A stretch of DNA of 64,000 bases from Caulobacter sp. CCH9-E1 (lineage in GTDB: Bacteria > Pseudomonadota > Alphaproteobacteria > Caulobacterales > Caulobacteraceae). The position numbers and the translations under genes are program-made. The stretch lies in NCBI RefSeq assembly GCF_001556515.1, contig NZ_LSJA01000098.1, positions 44,983 through 108,982 of the forward strand, written 5' to 3'. The notes below the pieces were generated by a model. It saw only the letters and a list, made by a program, of their open reading frames with translations, ran no database searches and was not told the origin of the DNA. The first letter of the stretch is position 1; each line of letters starts with the position of its first letter. Of the stretch, positions 23,753-32,476 are shown in pieces.

Positions 23753-25405
23753 ATGCGGCTCTTGAAGGCGCTTGGCGCGGCGGTAGTGGTTCTGGGGCTC
23801 GCTGGCGCGCTCCTGTGGTTGTTCCGGTTCGACCTGATCATCCTCCTGGCCCGCGCCAAGCAGCCGAAGATCGAAGCCTATCGGCCGGTGTCGTGGAGCC
23901 CGGGGCCCGCGGCGGCGGCGTCTGGCGAGCGTCCGCCCAACGTGGTGTTCATCCTGGCCGATGACCTTGGCTACAACGATATCACCCTGAACGGCGGCGG
24001 GGTCGCTGGGGGCGCGGTTCCGACGCCCGCGATCGATTCCATCGCGCGCCAGGGTGTGACGTTCGCCAATGGCTATGCCGGCAACGCCACCTGCGCCCCG
24101 TCGCGGGCGGCGATCATGACCGGCCGCTACGCCACCCGGTTCGGCTTCGAGTTCACGCCGACGCCCGTCGCCTTCTCGCGCGTGGTGGGCGGCCACGCCG
24201 GCGACCGGTTGCATCCATCGCGCTTCAACGCCGCCGAGGTGAAGAACGTCCCCAAGGACGACAGCACCGAAGCGGTGCCCTCGACCGAGATCACCATCGC
24301 CGAGGCGCTGAAGACCCGCGGCTATCACACGGTCCACCTGGGAAAGTGGCATCTGGGCGGGATCAAGGGTTCGCGGCCGGAGGATCAGGGCTTCGACGAG
24401 AGCCTGGGCTTCATGGCGGGCGCGTCTCTGTTCGCGCCGGTCGGCGATCCCTCGGTCGAGGAGTCGCGCCAGGACTTCGACCCGATCGACAAGTTCCTGT
24501 GGGGCGCGCTGCCCTATGCGGTGCAGTACAACGGCGGGCCGTTGTTCCATCCCAACCGCTACATGACCGACTATCTGACGGACCAGGCGGTGGCGGCGAT
24601 CGACGCCAACCGCAATCGGCCGTTCTTCCTCTATCTGGCCTACAACGCCGTCCACACGCCGCTGCAGGCGCCCAAGGCCGACTACGACGCCCTGTCGACG
24701 ATCAAGGATCACCGTCTGCGGGTCTACGCCGCCATGGTCCGCAACCTCGATCGCAATGTCGGCCGGGTCCTGCAGGCCCTGAAGGATCGCGGGCTGGACG
24801 ACAACACCCTGGTGATCTTCACCTCCGACAACGGCGGGGCGAACTATATTGGCCTGCCCGACATCAACCGGCCCTATCGCGGCTGGAAGGCGACCTTCTT
24901 CGAGGGCGGGATCAAGGCGCCGTTCCTGCTGCGCTGGCCCGCCCAGCTGCCGGCCGGCGCGGTCTATCGCAGCCCGGTCGCTCACGTGGACATCTTCGCC
25001 ACCGCCGCGGGCGCGGCCGGGGCGAGCCCGCCGAAGGACCGGATCATGGATGGCGTCGATCTCGTCCCGTTCGTGAAGGGAAAGGCTTCGGGCGATCCGC
25101 ACAAGGCGATCTACTGGCGCTCGGGCCGCTACAAGGTGGTGATGGCCGGCGGCTGGAAGCTGCAGGTCGCCCAGGAGCCGAACAAGATCTGGCTGTTCGA
25201 CCTGGCCAACGATCCGACCGAACGGCGCGACCTCGCCAAGGCCCGCCCCGACAAGGTCCGCGAGCTAACGGCGATCCTGGCTCAGCTGGACAGCCAGATG
25301 GTCAAGCCCGCCTGGCCTTCTCTGCTGTCGGGTGCGATCTATATCGACCATCCCGGCGGCCAGCCGTCCAAAGCCAGTGACGAGTACATCTATTGGGACA
25401 ACTGA
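23753..25405 (+). CDS. Membrane-anchored formylglycine-dependent sulfatase
   Basis: 550 aa, S1 sulfatase family. An N-terminal hydrophobic segment (about 8-32) with no obvious cleavage site suggests an inner-membrane anchor with the catalytic domain in the periplasm. Metal residues LADDLGYND (Asp70/Asp71), the formylglycine site C114-A-P-S-R, HLGKWHLGG and FTSDNGG are all present. The ATG at 23753 follows GAGGGA. The next gene encodes a formylglycine-generating enzyme and overlaps its stop by 13 bp, so enzyme and activator are co-expressed. The sulfated substrate is unknown; proximity to sphingolipid genes is the only hint. Confidence 0.9.
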   Translation: MRLLKALGAAVVVLGLAGALLWLFRFDLIILLARAKQPKIEAYRPVSWSPGPAAAASGERPPNVVFILADDLGYNDITLNGGGVAGGAVPTPAIDSIARQGVTFANGYAGNATCAPSRAAIMTGRYATRFGFEFTPTPVAFSRVVGGHAGDRLHPSRFNAAEVKNVPKDDSTEAVPSTEITIAEALKTRGYHTVHLGKWHLGGIKGSRPEDQGFDESLGFMAGASLFAPVGDPSVEESRQDFDPIDKFLWGALPYAVQYNGGPLFHPNRYMTDYLTDQAVAAIDANRNRPFFLYLAYNAVHTPLQAPKADYDALSTIKDHRLRVYAAMVRNLDRNVGRVLQALKDRGLDDNTLVIFTSDNGGANYIGLPDINRPYRGWKATFFEGGIKAPFLLRWPAQLPAGAVYRSPVAHVDIFATAAGAAGASPPKDRIMDGVDLVPFVKGKASGDPHKAIYWRSGRYKVVMAGGWKLQVAQEPNKIWLFDLANDPTERRDLAKARPDKVRELTAILAQLDSQMVKPAWPSLLSGAIYIDHPGGQPSKASDEYIYWDN

Positions 25406-26409
25406 GGTTTCTGTTCCTGTCGGCGGCGGCGCTTTGCCTCGCGGCCTGCGGACAAAAGACGCCCAAGGCCTGTCTGGCCGACTTGCCGGTTCCGGATCCG
25501 GCGCACCGCACGGCGGGCATGGTCAGGCTCTCCGGCGGCGATTTCCTGATGGGCGGCGCGCCGGTCCGGCCCGAGGAGGGGCCTCCGGAAAACGTCCGCG
25601 TCGCGCCTTTCTGGATTGACCGCACCGAGGTCACCAACGCAGCCTTCGCGCGGTTCGTCGCGGCTACGGGCTATCGCACCGTGGCCGAACGGCCGCTGGA
25701 CCCCGCGCGCTACGCCCACCTGTCGGCGGCGCAGCGGCGGCCGGCCTCGCTCGTCTTCGTCGGGGAAAAGGGAGCGAGATCGGACGATCCTTCGCAATGG
25801 TGGCGGGTGATCCCCGGCGCCGATTGGCGCCATCCCGAGGGGCCGGGGTCCAGCATCCGGGGCAGGGACGCCTGGCCGGTCGTCCACATCGCCTGGGAGG
25901 ACGCCATGGCCTACGCCCGCTGGCTGGGGCGCGACCTGCCGACCGAGGCCGAGTGGGAGTACGCCGCGCGGGGCGGCCTCGTCGCCAAGAAATACGCCTG
26001 GGGCGACCAGCCGCAGGATCCGAGGCATCCGCGGGCCAATACCTGGCAGGGCGTCTTTCCCGCCCAGGACCTGGGCGATGACGGCTTCAAGGCGCGCGCC
26101 GCGCCGGTCGGCTGCTTTCCGCCCAACGGCTACGGCCTGGTCGACATGGCCGGCAATGTCTGGGAATGGACCAAGGACTGGTTCCGGCCGGGCCTAGCGC
26201 CGGCCAGCGTGATCGAGACGGGCGGCCCGCCCGAGATCCGCGCCCTCGACCCCGAAGAGCCGAATGTCGCCAAGCACGTGATCAAGGGCGGCTCGTTCCT
26301 GTGCGCGGACGACTACTGCTTCCGCTATCGGCCGGCCGCGCGCACGCCGGGACCGCCCGATAGCGGCGCTTCGCACATCGGCTTCCGCACCGTTCTCAGA
26401 GCGCGTTAG
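25393..26409 (+). CDS. Formylglycine-generating enzyme, predicted lipoprotein
   Basis: 338 aa, FGE/SUMF1 fold. It oxidises the sulfatase active-site cysteine to formylglycine. Conserved elements: [54 protein letters not shown] and KGGSFLCADDYCFRYR, whose two cysteines (about 304 and 309) match the active-site pair of true FGEs. The TTG start lies inside the sulfatase end. The N-terminus has a signal peptide with lipobox LAAC (Cys19), so activation would occur in the periplasm after sulfatase export. It converges with the DUF1330 gene, sharing 4 bp. Confidence 0.88.
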   Translation: MGQLRFLFLSAAALCLAACGQKTPKACLADLPVPDPAHRTAGMVRLSGGDFLMGGAPVRPEEGPPENVRVAPFWIDRTEVTNAAFARFVAATGYRTVAERPLDPARYAHLSAAQRRPASLVFVGEKGARSDDPSQWWRVIPGADWRHPEGPGSSIRGRDAWPVVHIAWEDAMAYARWLGRDLPTEAEWEYAARGGLVAKKYAWGDQPQDPRHPRANTWQGVFPAQDLGDDGFKARAAPVGCFPPNGYGLVDMAGNVWEWTKDWFRPGLAPASVIETGGPPEIRALDPEEPNVAKHVIKGGSFLCADDYCFRYRPAARTPGPPDSGASHIGFRTVLRAR

Positions 26410-26822
26410 AAGCCCGGACCCGGCCGCGTGCGGATGTTCAGCTGCCCGGCCAGGCCCGCCTTGCGATGGTGCTCGATGGCGTGCATCTCGGGCGACAAGG
26501 CCATGGCCTTGAAGGCGGCGAGGGATGGGTACTCGGCCAGGGCGACCGCGTCCCACAGCTCCTCGACCTCGCCCAGCAGCAGGCCGGTGACCACGCCGTT
26601 GTAGCGGATGCGGCCGCCCAGGCCCTCGACCAGCTTGCCGACCGCCTCGCCATAGCGGGCATAGGCCTCCTTGCCTGAAAGATGGCTGTCCGATCCGTCC
26701 GGATACTGAGCCTTTTCGCGGAACTTCAACAGGTTGACCATGACGAACGGTCCGTCCTCGGGCGCGCCGAAGAACTCCACCATTTGGGACTGTTCGGGGA
26801 AGACGGCGTTGAGGACCTTCAC
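26406..26822 (-). CDS. DUF1330 family protein
   Basis: 138 aa. DUF1330 hallmarks are [15 protein letters not shown], the [16 protein letters not shown] strand and [15 protein letters not shown], giving a ferredoxin-like dimeric alpha/beta barrel. Function of the family is unknown. Its ATG overlaps the dehalogenase stop (ATGA), so the two are one operon under the promoter near 27750. Confidence 0.83.
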   Translation of the reverse strand: MKVLNAVFPEQSQMVEFFGAPEDGPFVMVNLLKFREKAQYPDGSDSHLSGKEAYARYGEAVGKLVEGLGGRIRYNGVVTGLLLGEVEELWDAVALAEYPSLAAFKAMALSPEMHAIEHHRKAGLAGQLNIRTRPGPGF

Positions 26823-27739
26823 GCGACCGCCTCCGGCTGGGGCAAGGACGCGACCAGTTCGTCGAGCAGGGCGGCGATCTCGGCCGGGGCGTCCTCCTGG
26901 ATGAAGTGTCCGCCCTTCAGCGTCACGTGTTTGGATTTCTGGGTCGCCGGCACGCGCGCCTTGAAGAGGGCGTCGCCGCCGCGCGTGATCGGGTCTGCGT
27001 CCGAGAAGGCGGTCAGGAACGGCTTGTCGAAGCGCTCCAGCACCTTCCAGGCGGCCTCGTTCTCGGCGATCGAGGCGTGCTCCGGCGTGATCGGAACCAG
27101 AGCCGGGAACTGCCGCGCGCCTTCCTTGTAGGTCTCGTCCGGGAAGGGCGCGTCATAGGCGGCGCGCTCGGCGTCGGAGAGATCGCGGGCCGTTCCGCCA
27201 TTCAGGATGAAGCCGATCGGCAGTTCGGGAACGTTCTGGCTGAAGTTCAGCCAGGCCTCGAACCCCTCGGTCTTGCCCTGGCCGATCGGCAGGCCGGTGT
27301 TGGAGACGACCACGGCCGCGAACCGCTCGGGGAAGGCCGCGACGAGCCGCAGGCCGATAAGGCCGCCCCAGTCCTGGCAGAACAGGACGATGTCCTTGAG
27401 ATCGTTGCGGACGAGCCAGTCGCTCATCCAGGCCACGTGCCGCTCGTAGGTGTAGTCGCCGCGCTTGGCCGGCTTGTCCGAGCGGCCGAAGCCGATCAGG
27501 TCGGGCGCCACGGCGCGGCGGCCCCTGGCGACCAGGTCGGCGATGACCTTGCGGTAGAGATAGGCCCAGGACGGCTCGCCGTGCATTAGCAGGATGGGGC
27601 GCTGGCCTCGCGGGCCCTCGTCGACATGATGGACGCGCAGGCGTGTTCCATCGGCGTCGGCGATCTCGGTGTAGCGAGGGGCGTAGGGCCAGTCGGCCAA
27701 ATTCTCGAACCGCTCGTCTGGCGTCCGCAACACGTCCAT
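26819..27739 (-). CDS. Haloalkane dehalogenase (DhlA-like, HLD-I)
   Basis: 306 aa alpha/beta-hydrolase. [15 protein letters not shown] is the oxyanion-hole region typical of DhlA/DmbB-type enzymes. The nucleophile elbow is [11 protein letters not shown], with Asp instead of Ser and the adjacent Trp as first halide ligand. FEAWLNFSQ supplies a plausible second halide-binding Trp, FSDADPIT the acid, and [10 protein letters not shown] the catalytic His. It should hydrolyse haloalkanes to alcohols or, since natural substrates are uncertain, act on another small substrate by the same Asp-His chemistry. Divergent TetR gene 138 bp away suggests inducible expression. Confidence 0.85.
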   Translation of the reverse strand: MDVLRTPDERFENLADWPYAPRYTEIADADGTRLRVHHVDEGPRGQRPILLMHGEPSWAYLYRKVIADLVARGRRAVAPDLIGFGRSDKPAKRGDYTYERHVAWMSDWLVRNDLKDIVLFCQDWGGLIGLRLVAAFPERFAAVVVSNTGLPIGQGKTEGFEAWLNFSQNVPELPIGFILNGGTARDLSDAERAAYDAPFPDETYKEGARQFPALVPITPEHASIAENEAAWKVLERFDKPFLTAFSDADPITRGGDALFKARVPATQKSKHVTLKGGHFIQEDAPAEIAALLDELVASLPQPEAVA

Positions 27740-27768
27740 GGTCGATCTCTCCACGCTTTCCGTTGTAT

Positions 27769-27791
27769 TGACATAATGAGTGTCACTATAT
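27769..27791. promoter_or_regulatory. TetR-type inverted repeat in the dehalogenase/tetR divergent promoter
   Basis: TGACA-N7-TGTCA sits midway between the two divergent genes and runs into CACTATAT. The last 12 bases (27780-27791) are identical to the element upstream of the sulfatase gene. It is the natural autoregulatory operator candidate for the TetR protein. Confidence 0.45.
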
Positions 27792-27877
27792 CGGCGGCTG
27801 TCAAGAACGACCTCGACGTTTGGCGGGTAGCGGCCGTGGCGCACGGACGTTAAGCAGGACGAAGGAGGACCTCGGAC

Positions 27878-28501
27878 TTGGACCGCGCGCGCTATCTTCT
27901 GTCTCAGCCGAACGACGATGCGCCGTCCGCCGATGGCCGGCGTCGCCGAGGGCAGGACAGTCGCGCCCGCATCGTGCAGGCGATGCTCGACCTGGTCCGA
28001 GAAGGCTACGTTTCCCCCTCGGCCGAACAGGTGGCGGGGCGTGCGGAAGTCGGTCTGCGCACCGTCTTCCGGCATTTCAAGGACTTGGAGAGCCTGTACC
28101 GCGAGATGTCGGCGGTGATCGAGGCGGAGCTGATGTCCTTGGCGGACACGCCCTTCAAGGCCGCTGATTGGCGCGGCAGGGTGCTCGAGCTGGTCGAACG
28201 CCGGGGCTGGGCCTACGAGCGGGTCGCGCCCTTCAAGCGCGCTTCCGACGTCCACCGCCATCAGTCGACCGCGCTGGACCTCCACAACGCCAAGCTGGTC
28301 GCGGCGTCGCGGGAGATTCTGCGGCGCGAACTCCCGGCCGCTCTGGCCGCCGATCGCGATCTCTTCGAGGCGATCGACCTGCTGCTGAGTTTCGACGCCT
28401 GGCGGCGCCTGCGCCAGGACCAGGCGCTTGAGCCCGCGGCGACGACAGAGGTCCTTCAGGCGATGATTTCGGCGCTGCTGGATCGCGTGGCGGGCGCCTG
28501 A
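27878..28501 (+). CDS. TetR-family transcriptional regulator
   Basis: 207 aa. The helix-turn-helix domain lies at about residues 28-75 ([15 protein letters not shown] ... [19 protein letters not shown]), with a typical all-helical ligand domain after it. TTG at 27878 is the start, with GGAGG nine bases upstream. It diverges from the dehalogenase operon, and the TGACA/TGTCA repeats at 27769, 28667 and 23696 are candidate operators. Ligand unknown. Confidence 0.85.
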   Translation: MDRARYLLSQPNDDAPSADGRRRRGQDSRARIVQAMLDLVREGYVSPSAEQVAGRAEVGLRTVFRHFKDLESLYREMSAVIEAELMSLADTPFKAADWRGRVLELVERRGWAYERVAPFKRASDVHRHQSTALDLHNAKLVAASREILRRELPAALAADRDLFEAIDLLLSFDAWRRLRQDQALEPAATTEVLQAMISALLDRVAGA

Positions 28502-28517
28502 CGCGTTCGGGAAGAGG

Positions 28518-28549
28518 GCCGGCCGGAGCTGCTCAATTCTCCGACCGGC
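28518..28549 (+). terminator. Hairpin after tetR
   Basis: GCCGGCCGGAG (28518-28528) pairs with CTCCGACCGGC (28539-28549), 10 of 11 pairs, 17 bases after the tetR stop. No U-run follows, so termination strength is uncertain. Confidence 0.45.
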
Positions 28550-28590
28550 GGAACACGACCGTAAGGGGCGGTCGCGGTCCTTGCCAAGAA

Positions 28591-28616
28591 AGGACGTCGC
28601 CATGGCGACACGTCCT
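28591..28616. repeat. Strong palindrome in the egtBD upstream region
   Basis: AGGACGT (28591-28597) and ACGTCCT (28610-28616) bracket a second palindrome, GTCGCCATGGCGAC (28596-28609). The two overlapping symmetries allow alternative hairpins. It lies about 170 bp before egtBD; role unknown. Confidence 0.5.
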
Positions 28617-28666
28617 CCATGGAGCCGGGAATATCTTCTGTTCGTCCAAGCCTTGCCGCGAGTGTC

Positions 28667-28683
28667 CTGACACGCTGTGTCAG
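28667..28683. promoter_or_regulatory. Perfect inverted repeat upstream of egtBD (candidate TetR operator)
   Basis: CTGACAC-GCT-GTGTCAG, 7-bp arms, lies 104 bp before the egtBD start. Its TGACA/TGTCA half-sites match those in the tetR/dehalogenase promoter, though spacing differs (5 rather than 7 bases between the pentamers). Confidence 0.45.
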
Positions 28684-28787
28684 CAGGCGAACCTGCGTCG
28701 CTTGCCAGCGGAGGTTGGAACGCCGAAGTTTCGCGGACGTTGTCGTCGCCTGGACCGGCAAGCGCCACCACGTCCCGAGGAGCCCTC

Positions 28788-30965
28788 ATGACCCCCGACG
28801 ATCTGCCCGTCCTCGATCCGGCGCCTCTGGATCTGGCGGAGGTCGAGGCCGGCGATACGGTTGAGCGCTACCGGCGGGTCCGTCGGCGCACCGAGGCCCT
28901 GGCCGCGCCGCTGTCGCCCGAGGACCAGGCCGCGCAGTCCATGCCGGACGCCAGTCCCACCAAGTGGCACCGGGGGCATACGACCTGGTTCTTCGAGACC
29001 TTTCTGCTCTCGCCGTTCCTGCCGGGCTACAAGGTCTACGACCCCGCTTTCGGCTACTTGTTCAATTCCTATTACGAGGCGGTCGGGCCCCGGCAGCCCA
29101 GGCCCCAGCGCGGCCTGCTGACCCGGCCCTCGGTCCAGGCCGTCAGCGCCTATCGCGCCCATGTGGATGCGGCCATGGAGCGTCTGCTGGACGGTCCGCT
29201 GACGTCCGAAATCCGCGAGCGCCTCGACCTTGGCCTCGCCCACGAGGAGCAGCATCAGGAGTTGATCCTGATGGATATTCTGCACCTCTTCGCCCAGTCC
29301 CCGCTCAGTCCGGCCTACCAGGCCAGCGCGCCGTCCAGCCGTTCGGATCCCGGTCCGCAACGCTTCCACCGGTTCGCGGGCGGTCTGGTCGATATCGGCG
29401 CCGACCAAGGCGGCTTCGCCTTCGACAACGAGCACCCCCGGCATCGTGTCTATGTCGCGCCGTTTCGCCTGTCCGATCGCCTGGTGACCAACGCGGAGTG
29501 GATCGCCTTCATCGACGCCGGCGGCTACCAGCGCGTCGACCTGTGGCTTTCCGAAGGCTGGGCGACCGCGCAGCAGGAGGGATGGACCGCGCCCGGCTAT
29601 TGGCGGCTGGAAGCCAACGGCGTCTGGACCACCATGACCCTGCGGGGGCGCCATCCGGTGGATCCGAGCGCGCCGGTGGTGCATGTCAGCTATTATGAGG
29701 CCGCCGCCTACGCCGCCTGGGCGGGACGCCGGCTGCCGACCGAGGCTGAATGGGAAGCCGCGGCCACCGCTTCGGGCAAGAGCGCGCTGCGTCAGCTCTT
29801 CGGATCAGCCTGGCAGTGGACCTCCAGCGCCTACGCCGCCTATCCGGGCTTCAAGCCGGGAGCGGGCGCGCTTGGCGAGTACAACGGCAAGTTCATGATC
29901 AATCAAATGGTGCTCCGCGGCGGCTGCGAGGCGACGCCGCCAGGCCATTCTCGCGCGACCTATCGCAACTTCTTCCACCCCGACCGACGCTGGATGTTCG
30001 CGGGCGTGAGACTGGCCGACGATGATCGCCTGGCCGAGGTGACGCCGGGAAACCCGTTCCTTGAGGAGGTGATCGCGGGTCTCTCGGCCACGCCGAAGAC
30101 CCTTCCGGCCAAGTACTTTTATGACGCCGAGGGCTCGCGCCTGTTCGAGCAGATCTGCGGCTTGCCGGAATACTACCTGACCCGGACCGAGACCGCCTTG
30201 CTGCGCGAGATCGCGCCCGAGATCGCCGCGCGCATTCCCGACGGCGCGGCCCTGGTCGAGTTCGGCAGCGGCGCCAGCACCAAGACCCGCATCCTGTTGG
30301 ACGCGGCGCCGCAAGTAGCGGTCTATGCGCCGATCGACATCAGCCCATCCGCGCTTGAAGAGGCCGCCGCCAGTCTCCGCGCCGACTATCCCGACCTGGT
30401 CGTCGCGCCCCTGGTCGAGGACTTCACCCGGGCGCTCACGCCGCCCGAGGGTGCGCGCGGTCGACCTCTGGTGGGCTTCTTCCCGGGCTCGACGATCGGC
30501 AACTTCACGCCGGAGGAGGCCGAGGCGCTGCTGCGCGGGGCGCGCGAGCTGCTTGGCGAGGGGGCGCTGTTCGTGGTCGGGGCGGACGTCGCCAAGGACC
30601 CGGCGGTGCTGATCCTGGCCTATGACGACGCCCAGGGCGTCACCGCGGTGTTCAACCGCAATGTGCTGGTCCACATCAACCGCGAACTGGGGGGCACGTT
30701 CGATCCCGCCGCCTTCAGCCACCGCGCGGTATGGAACGCCGAGGAGAGTCGGATCGAGATGCATCTGGAGAGCGTCCGCGACCAGATCGTGATGGTCGGC
30801 GATCACGGCTTCGCCTTCGCCGCCGGCGAGACCATCCACACCGAGAATTCCTACAAGCACCCGCCTGAGGCGTTCGACGCGATCGCGCGGCGCGCGGGCT
30901 GGACCGTGGCCCAGCGCTGGATCAGCGCGGACCCGGCCTTCGGTGTCTACGTCCTGACGGCCTAA
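28788..30965 (+). CDS. egtBD: Fused EgtB-EgtD ergothioneine biosynthesis protein
   Basis: 725 aa, two enzymes in one frame. Residues 1-410 are EgtB (sulfoxide synthase): a DinB-like iron-binding domain with [12 protein letters not shown] (about 59-70) and HEEQHQE (His152, His156), then an FGE-type domain with [21 protein letters not shown] and LRGGC. Residues about 420-725 are EgtD, the SAM-dependent histidine trimethyltransferase: [26 protein letters not shown] (SAM loop, 492 onward), [25 protein letters not shown] and IHTENSYKH (histidine-binding Glu/Ser). The ATG at 28788 follows GAGGAG. In most bacteria these are separate genes; no egtA, egtC or egtE is adjacent. Confidence 0.92.
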   Translation: MTPDDLPVLDPAPLDLAEVEAGDTVERYRRVRRRTEALAAPLSPEDQAAQSMPDASPTKWHRGHTTWFFETFLLSPFLPGYKVYDPAFGYLFNSYYEAVGPRQPRPQRGLLTRPSVQAVSAYRAHVDAAMERLLDGPLTSEIRERLDLGLAHEEQHQELILMDILHLFAQSPLSPAYQASAPSSRSDPGPQRFHRFAGGLVDIGADQGGFAFDNEHPRHRVYVAPFRLSDRLVTNAEWIAFIDAGGYQRVDLWLSEGWATAQQEGWTAPGYWRLEANGVWTTMTLRGRHPVDPSAPVVHVSYYEAAAYAAWAGRRLPTEAEWEAAATASGKSALRQLFGSAWQWTSSAYAAYPGFKPGAGALGEYNGKFMINQMVLRGGCEATPPGHSRATYRNFFHPDRRWMFAGVRLADDDRLAEVTPGNPFLEEVIAGLSATPKTLPAKYFYDAEGSRLFEQICGLPEYYLTRTETALLREIAPEIAARIPDGAALVEFGSGASTKTRILLDAAPQVAVYAPIDISPSALEEAAASLRADYPDLVVAPLVEDFTRALTPPEGARGRPLVGFFPGSTIGNFTPEEAEALLRGARELLGEGALFVVGADVAKDPAVLILAYDDAQGVTAVFNRNVLVHINRELGGTFDPAAFSHRAVWNAEESRIEMHLESVRDQIVMVGDHGFAFAAGETIHTENSYKHPPEAFDAIARRAGWTVAQRWISADPAFGVYVLTA

Positions 30966-30992
30966 GAGGACGGGGCTGACGACAGACGCGAA

Positions 30993-31029
30993 AATGCGCC
31001 GGTTCCGAGGCTGTCGGAACCGGCGCATT
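30993..31029. terminator. Strong intrinsic terminator after egtBD
   Basis: A 16-bp perfect stem (AATGCGCCGGTTCCGA at 30993-31008 with its complement at 31014-31029) and a GGCTG loop lie between convergent genes. AAAA precedes and TTC follows. Another palindrome, CGAACCGCGGTTCG, follows directly at 31030-31043. Confidence 0.85.
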
Positions 31030-31048
31030 CGAACCGCGGTTCGATCGC

Positions 31049-31255
31049 TTAGATGCCGCGTTCGCCGGGGCGACCGCTGCGCGAGGAGGATCCGCCCTTA
31101 CGACCAGCGTTGGCCGCCAGGTCTCGATCCTTGGCGAAGCTACGCTTCTCGCTGGGCACGCTCGCTCCGCCCTTCCTGGCGATCTCGCGCCGGCGTTCCG
31201 GGTCCATGGCGGCGAAACCGCGACGACCGCGGGGACGTTCGCTATCGGTGTCCAT
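31049..31255 (-). CDS. KGG-repeat stress protein (YciG/con-10-like)
   Basis: 68 aa, hydrophilic and basic. Two KGG motifs occur: REIARKGGASVPSEKRSF and AANAGRKGGSSSR, preceded by RGFAAMDPERR, the layout of YciG/GsiB-like general stress proteins. Such small disordered proteins are commonly general-stress controlled. It follows the 55-aa gene by nine bases, so they form one small operon. Confidence 0.82.
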   Translation of the reverse strand: MDTDSERPRGRRGFAAMDPERRREIARKGGASVPSEKRSFAKDRDLAANAGRKGGSSSRSGRPGERGI

Positions 31256-31264
31256 CTGGGGCTC

Positions 31265-31432
31265 CTAGTCGGGACTGGTCACAGGCGGTACGAGCGAGGG
31301 CGCGACGCCATAGGGACGGTCGTCCCCAGGATCGACCGGCGGCGAGGTGGGGGGCTCCTCGACGGGGACGACGCCAGGTTCGTACTCGGGCGGCTTGGGC
31401 TCGGTCGGAGGCGGGGCGTCGGGGTCGGTCAT
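31265..31432 (-). CDS. Small proline-rich hypothetical protein
   Basis: 55 aa, beginning MTDPDAPPPTEPKPPEYEPG, over a quarter proline and acidic, no hydrophobic segment. ATG at 31432 has AGGAA eight bases upstream. It precedes the KGG protein in an apparent operon with a possible sigma-T promoter. No family recognised; probably disordered. Confidence 0.6.
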   Translation of the reverse strand: MTDPDAPPPTEPKPPEYEPGVVPVEEPPTSPPVDPGDDRPYGVAPSLVPPVTSPD

Positions 31433-31463
31433 TGGTGTCGTTTCCTGCGCGTTCCGGTGAAGT

Positions 31464-31488
31464 AACCAGCGAGGACGCTTTCGGTTCA
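31464..31488 (-). promoter_or_regulatory. Candidate EcfG/sigma-T general-stress promoter
   Basis: Read on the minus strand, TGAAC-N16-GGTT lies 32-56 bp before the ATG of the 55-aa gene, close to the alphaproteobacterial consensus GGAAC-N16/17-CGTT (two mismatches). A downstream KGG stress protein fits such control. Confidence 0.35.
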
Positions 31489-31514
31489 CCACGAAGCCGC
31501 ACTAATTACGCCGG

Positions 31515-31531
31515 ACCGGGATTGTCCCGGT
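31515..31531. promoter_or_regulatory. Inverted repeat before the DUF1345 gene
   Basis: ACCGGGA-TTG-TCCCGGT is a perfect 7-bp inverted repeat ending 19 bp before the ATG at 31551, immediately ahead of the AAGGAG ribosome-binding site. It could be an operator or a leader hairpin that affects translation. Confidence 0.3.
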
Positions 31532-31550
31532 TTCAAGGAGTCGCCTGAGA

Positions 31551-32219
31551 ATGCCGCGCAACACCAAGCAAACGCCGTCCCGCGCCCTGTCGCATTGGCG
31601 TCTGGCGGTCGCTTTCGCGGTCGGACTAGTCGTCTGGATGACGGCGAACTATTTCGGCGCGCCGCGCGGCGCGCGGCTGTTGCTCGCCTGGGATGCCGCC
31701 GCCCTGGCGTATCTATTGACGATGTGGACGCTGTTCGTCCGGTCCAGCGAGGCCGAGATGCGCTCGCGCGCGTCGCGCTACGATGAACGCGTGCCGGTCT
31801 TGATGTTGATCGTGCTCACCGCCATCGCCGTCAGCCTGGGGGCGGTGGTCGACGCGATGATCGTGGCCAAGGATGCGATGAGCGGCGCGCGGGCGTTGAT
31901 CATCGGCTGCGCGGGGGCGACGCTGGTGCTGTCGTGGCTGGTGCTGCAGACGGTGTTCGTTCTGCACTACGCGCACCGCTATTTCGGCGCGGGCAAGGAC
32001 AAGGGCGGCATCGCGTTCCCGGGCGAGCAGCCGACCAGCTATCTCGACTTCGCCTATCTGGCCTTCAGCGTCGGCGCGACCTTCCAGGTGTCGGACAACA
32101 GCATCCTGACCTCGAAGCTGCGCCGCTTGATCACCGCCCACGCGGCCGCCGCATACTTCTACAACACCGCGGTCCTGGCGCTGGGCATCAACATCATCGC
32201 CAGCCTTGTCGGGAGCTAG
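31551..32219 (+). CDS. DUF1345 membrane protein
   Basis: 222 aa with about five TM segments. The family signature is clear in TSYLDFAYLAFSVGATFQVSDN and HAAAAYFYNTAVLALGINI, plus LLLAWDAAALAYLLTMW near the N-terminus. Function of DUF1345 proteins is unknown. ATG at 31551 with AAGGAG upstream. It converges with the EF-hand gene with a 4-bp overlap. Confidence 0.85.
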   Translation: MPRNTKQTPSRALSHWRLAVAFAVGLVVWMTANYFGAPRGARLLLAWDAAALAYLLTMWTLFVRSSEAEMRSRASRYDERVPVLMLIVLTAIAVSLGAVVDAMIVAKDAMSGARALIIGCAGATLVLSWLVLQTVFVLHYAHRYFGAGKDKGGIAFPGEQPTSYLDFAYLAFSVGATFQVSDNSILTSKLRRLITAHAAAAYFYNTAVLALGINIIASLVGS

Positions 32220-32476
32220 CGGCGGCGCGGACGGCCGCGTGGCTTGTCGCGGTCCTTGCCGCCCTCGGCTCTGAGCTGGGCCGGGGTCTTGGGCAGCTCT
32301 TCCAGCTTCAGCGCGCCGTCCTTGTCGCGATCGAGCAGGGCGAAGCGGGTCTTGGCGGCCTTGGCGGCCTCGTCCTTGCTGATGCGGCGATCAAAGTCCG
32401 CGTCCGCGCCCATCACAGGCTCCGGCTCGGCGATCAGGCTATAGAGCGCGGCGCCCTGCAGGACGTTGGCGCCCAC
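32216..32476 (-). CDS. EF-hand protein, probable 5' frameshift or detached signal peptide
   Basis: 86 aa in the readable frame from a GTG at 32476. Two EF-hand loops fit the 12-residue rule: DADFDRRISKDE and DRDKDGALKLEE, so calcium binding is likely. Homologous proteins of this type are exported, but this frame has no signal peptide. In another frame an ATG at 32547 begins MKTASTPLRMLAVTTILAADAAAAWA, a good Sec signal with AxA-type end, which stops after 37 codons. A one-base indel in the GCGGC-rich stretch near 32480-32510 would join them. Either a true frameshift (pseudogene) or an assembly error. Confidence 0.6.
   Translation of the reverse strand: MGANVLQGAALYSLIAEPEPVMGADADFDRRISKDEAAKAAKTRFALLDRDKDGALKLEELPKTPAQLRAEGGKDRDKPRGRPRRR

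Noticed and set aside
23144..25102. Long minus-strand frame opposite the sulfatase, joined to the LptC region
   Set aside because: The sulfatase has complete catalytic motifs and a ribosome-binding site. The antisense frame has none.
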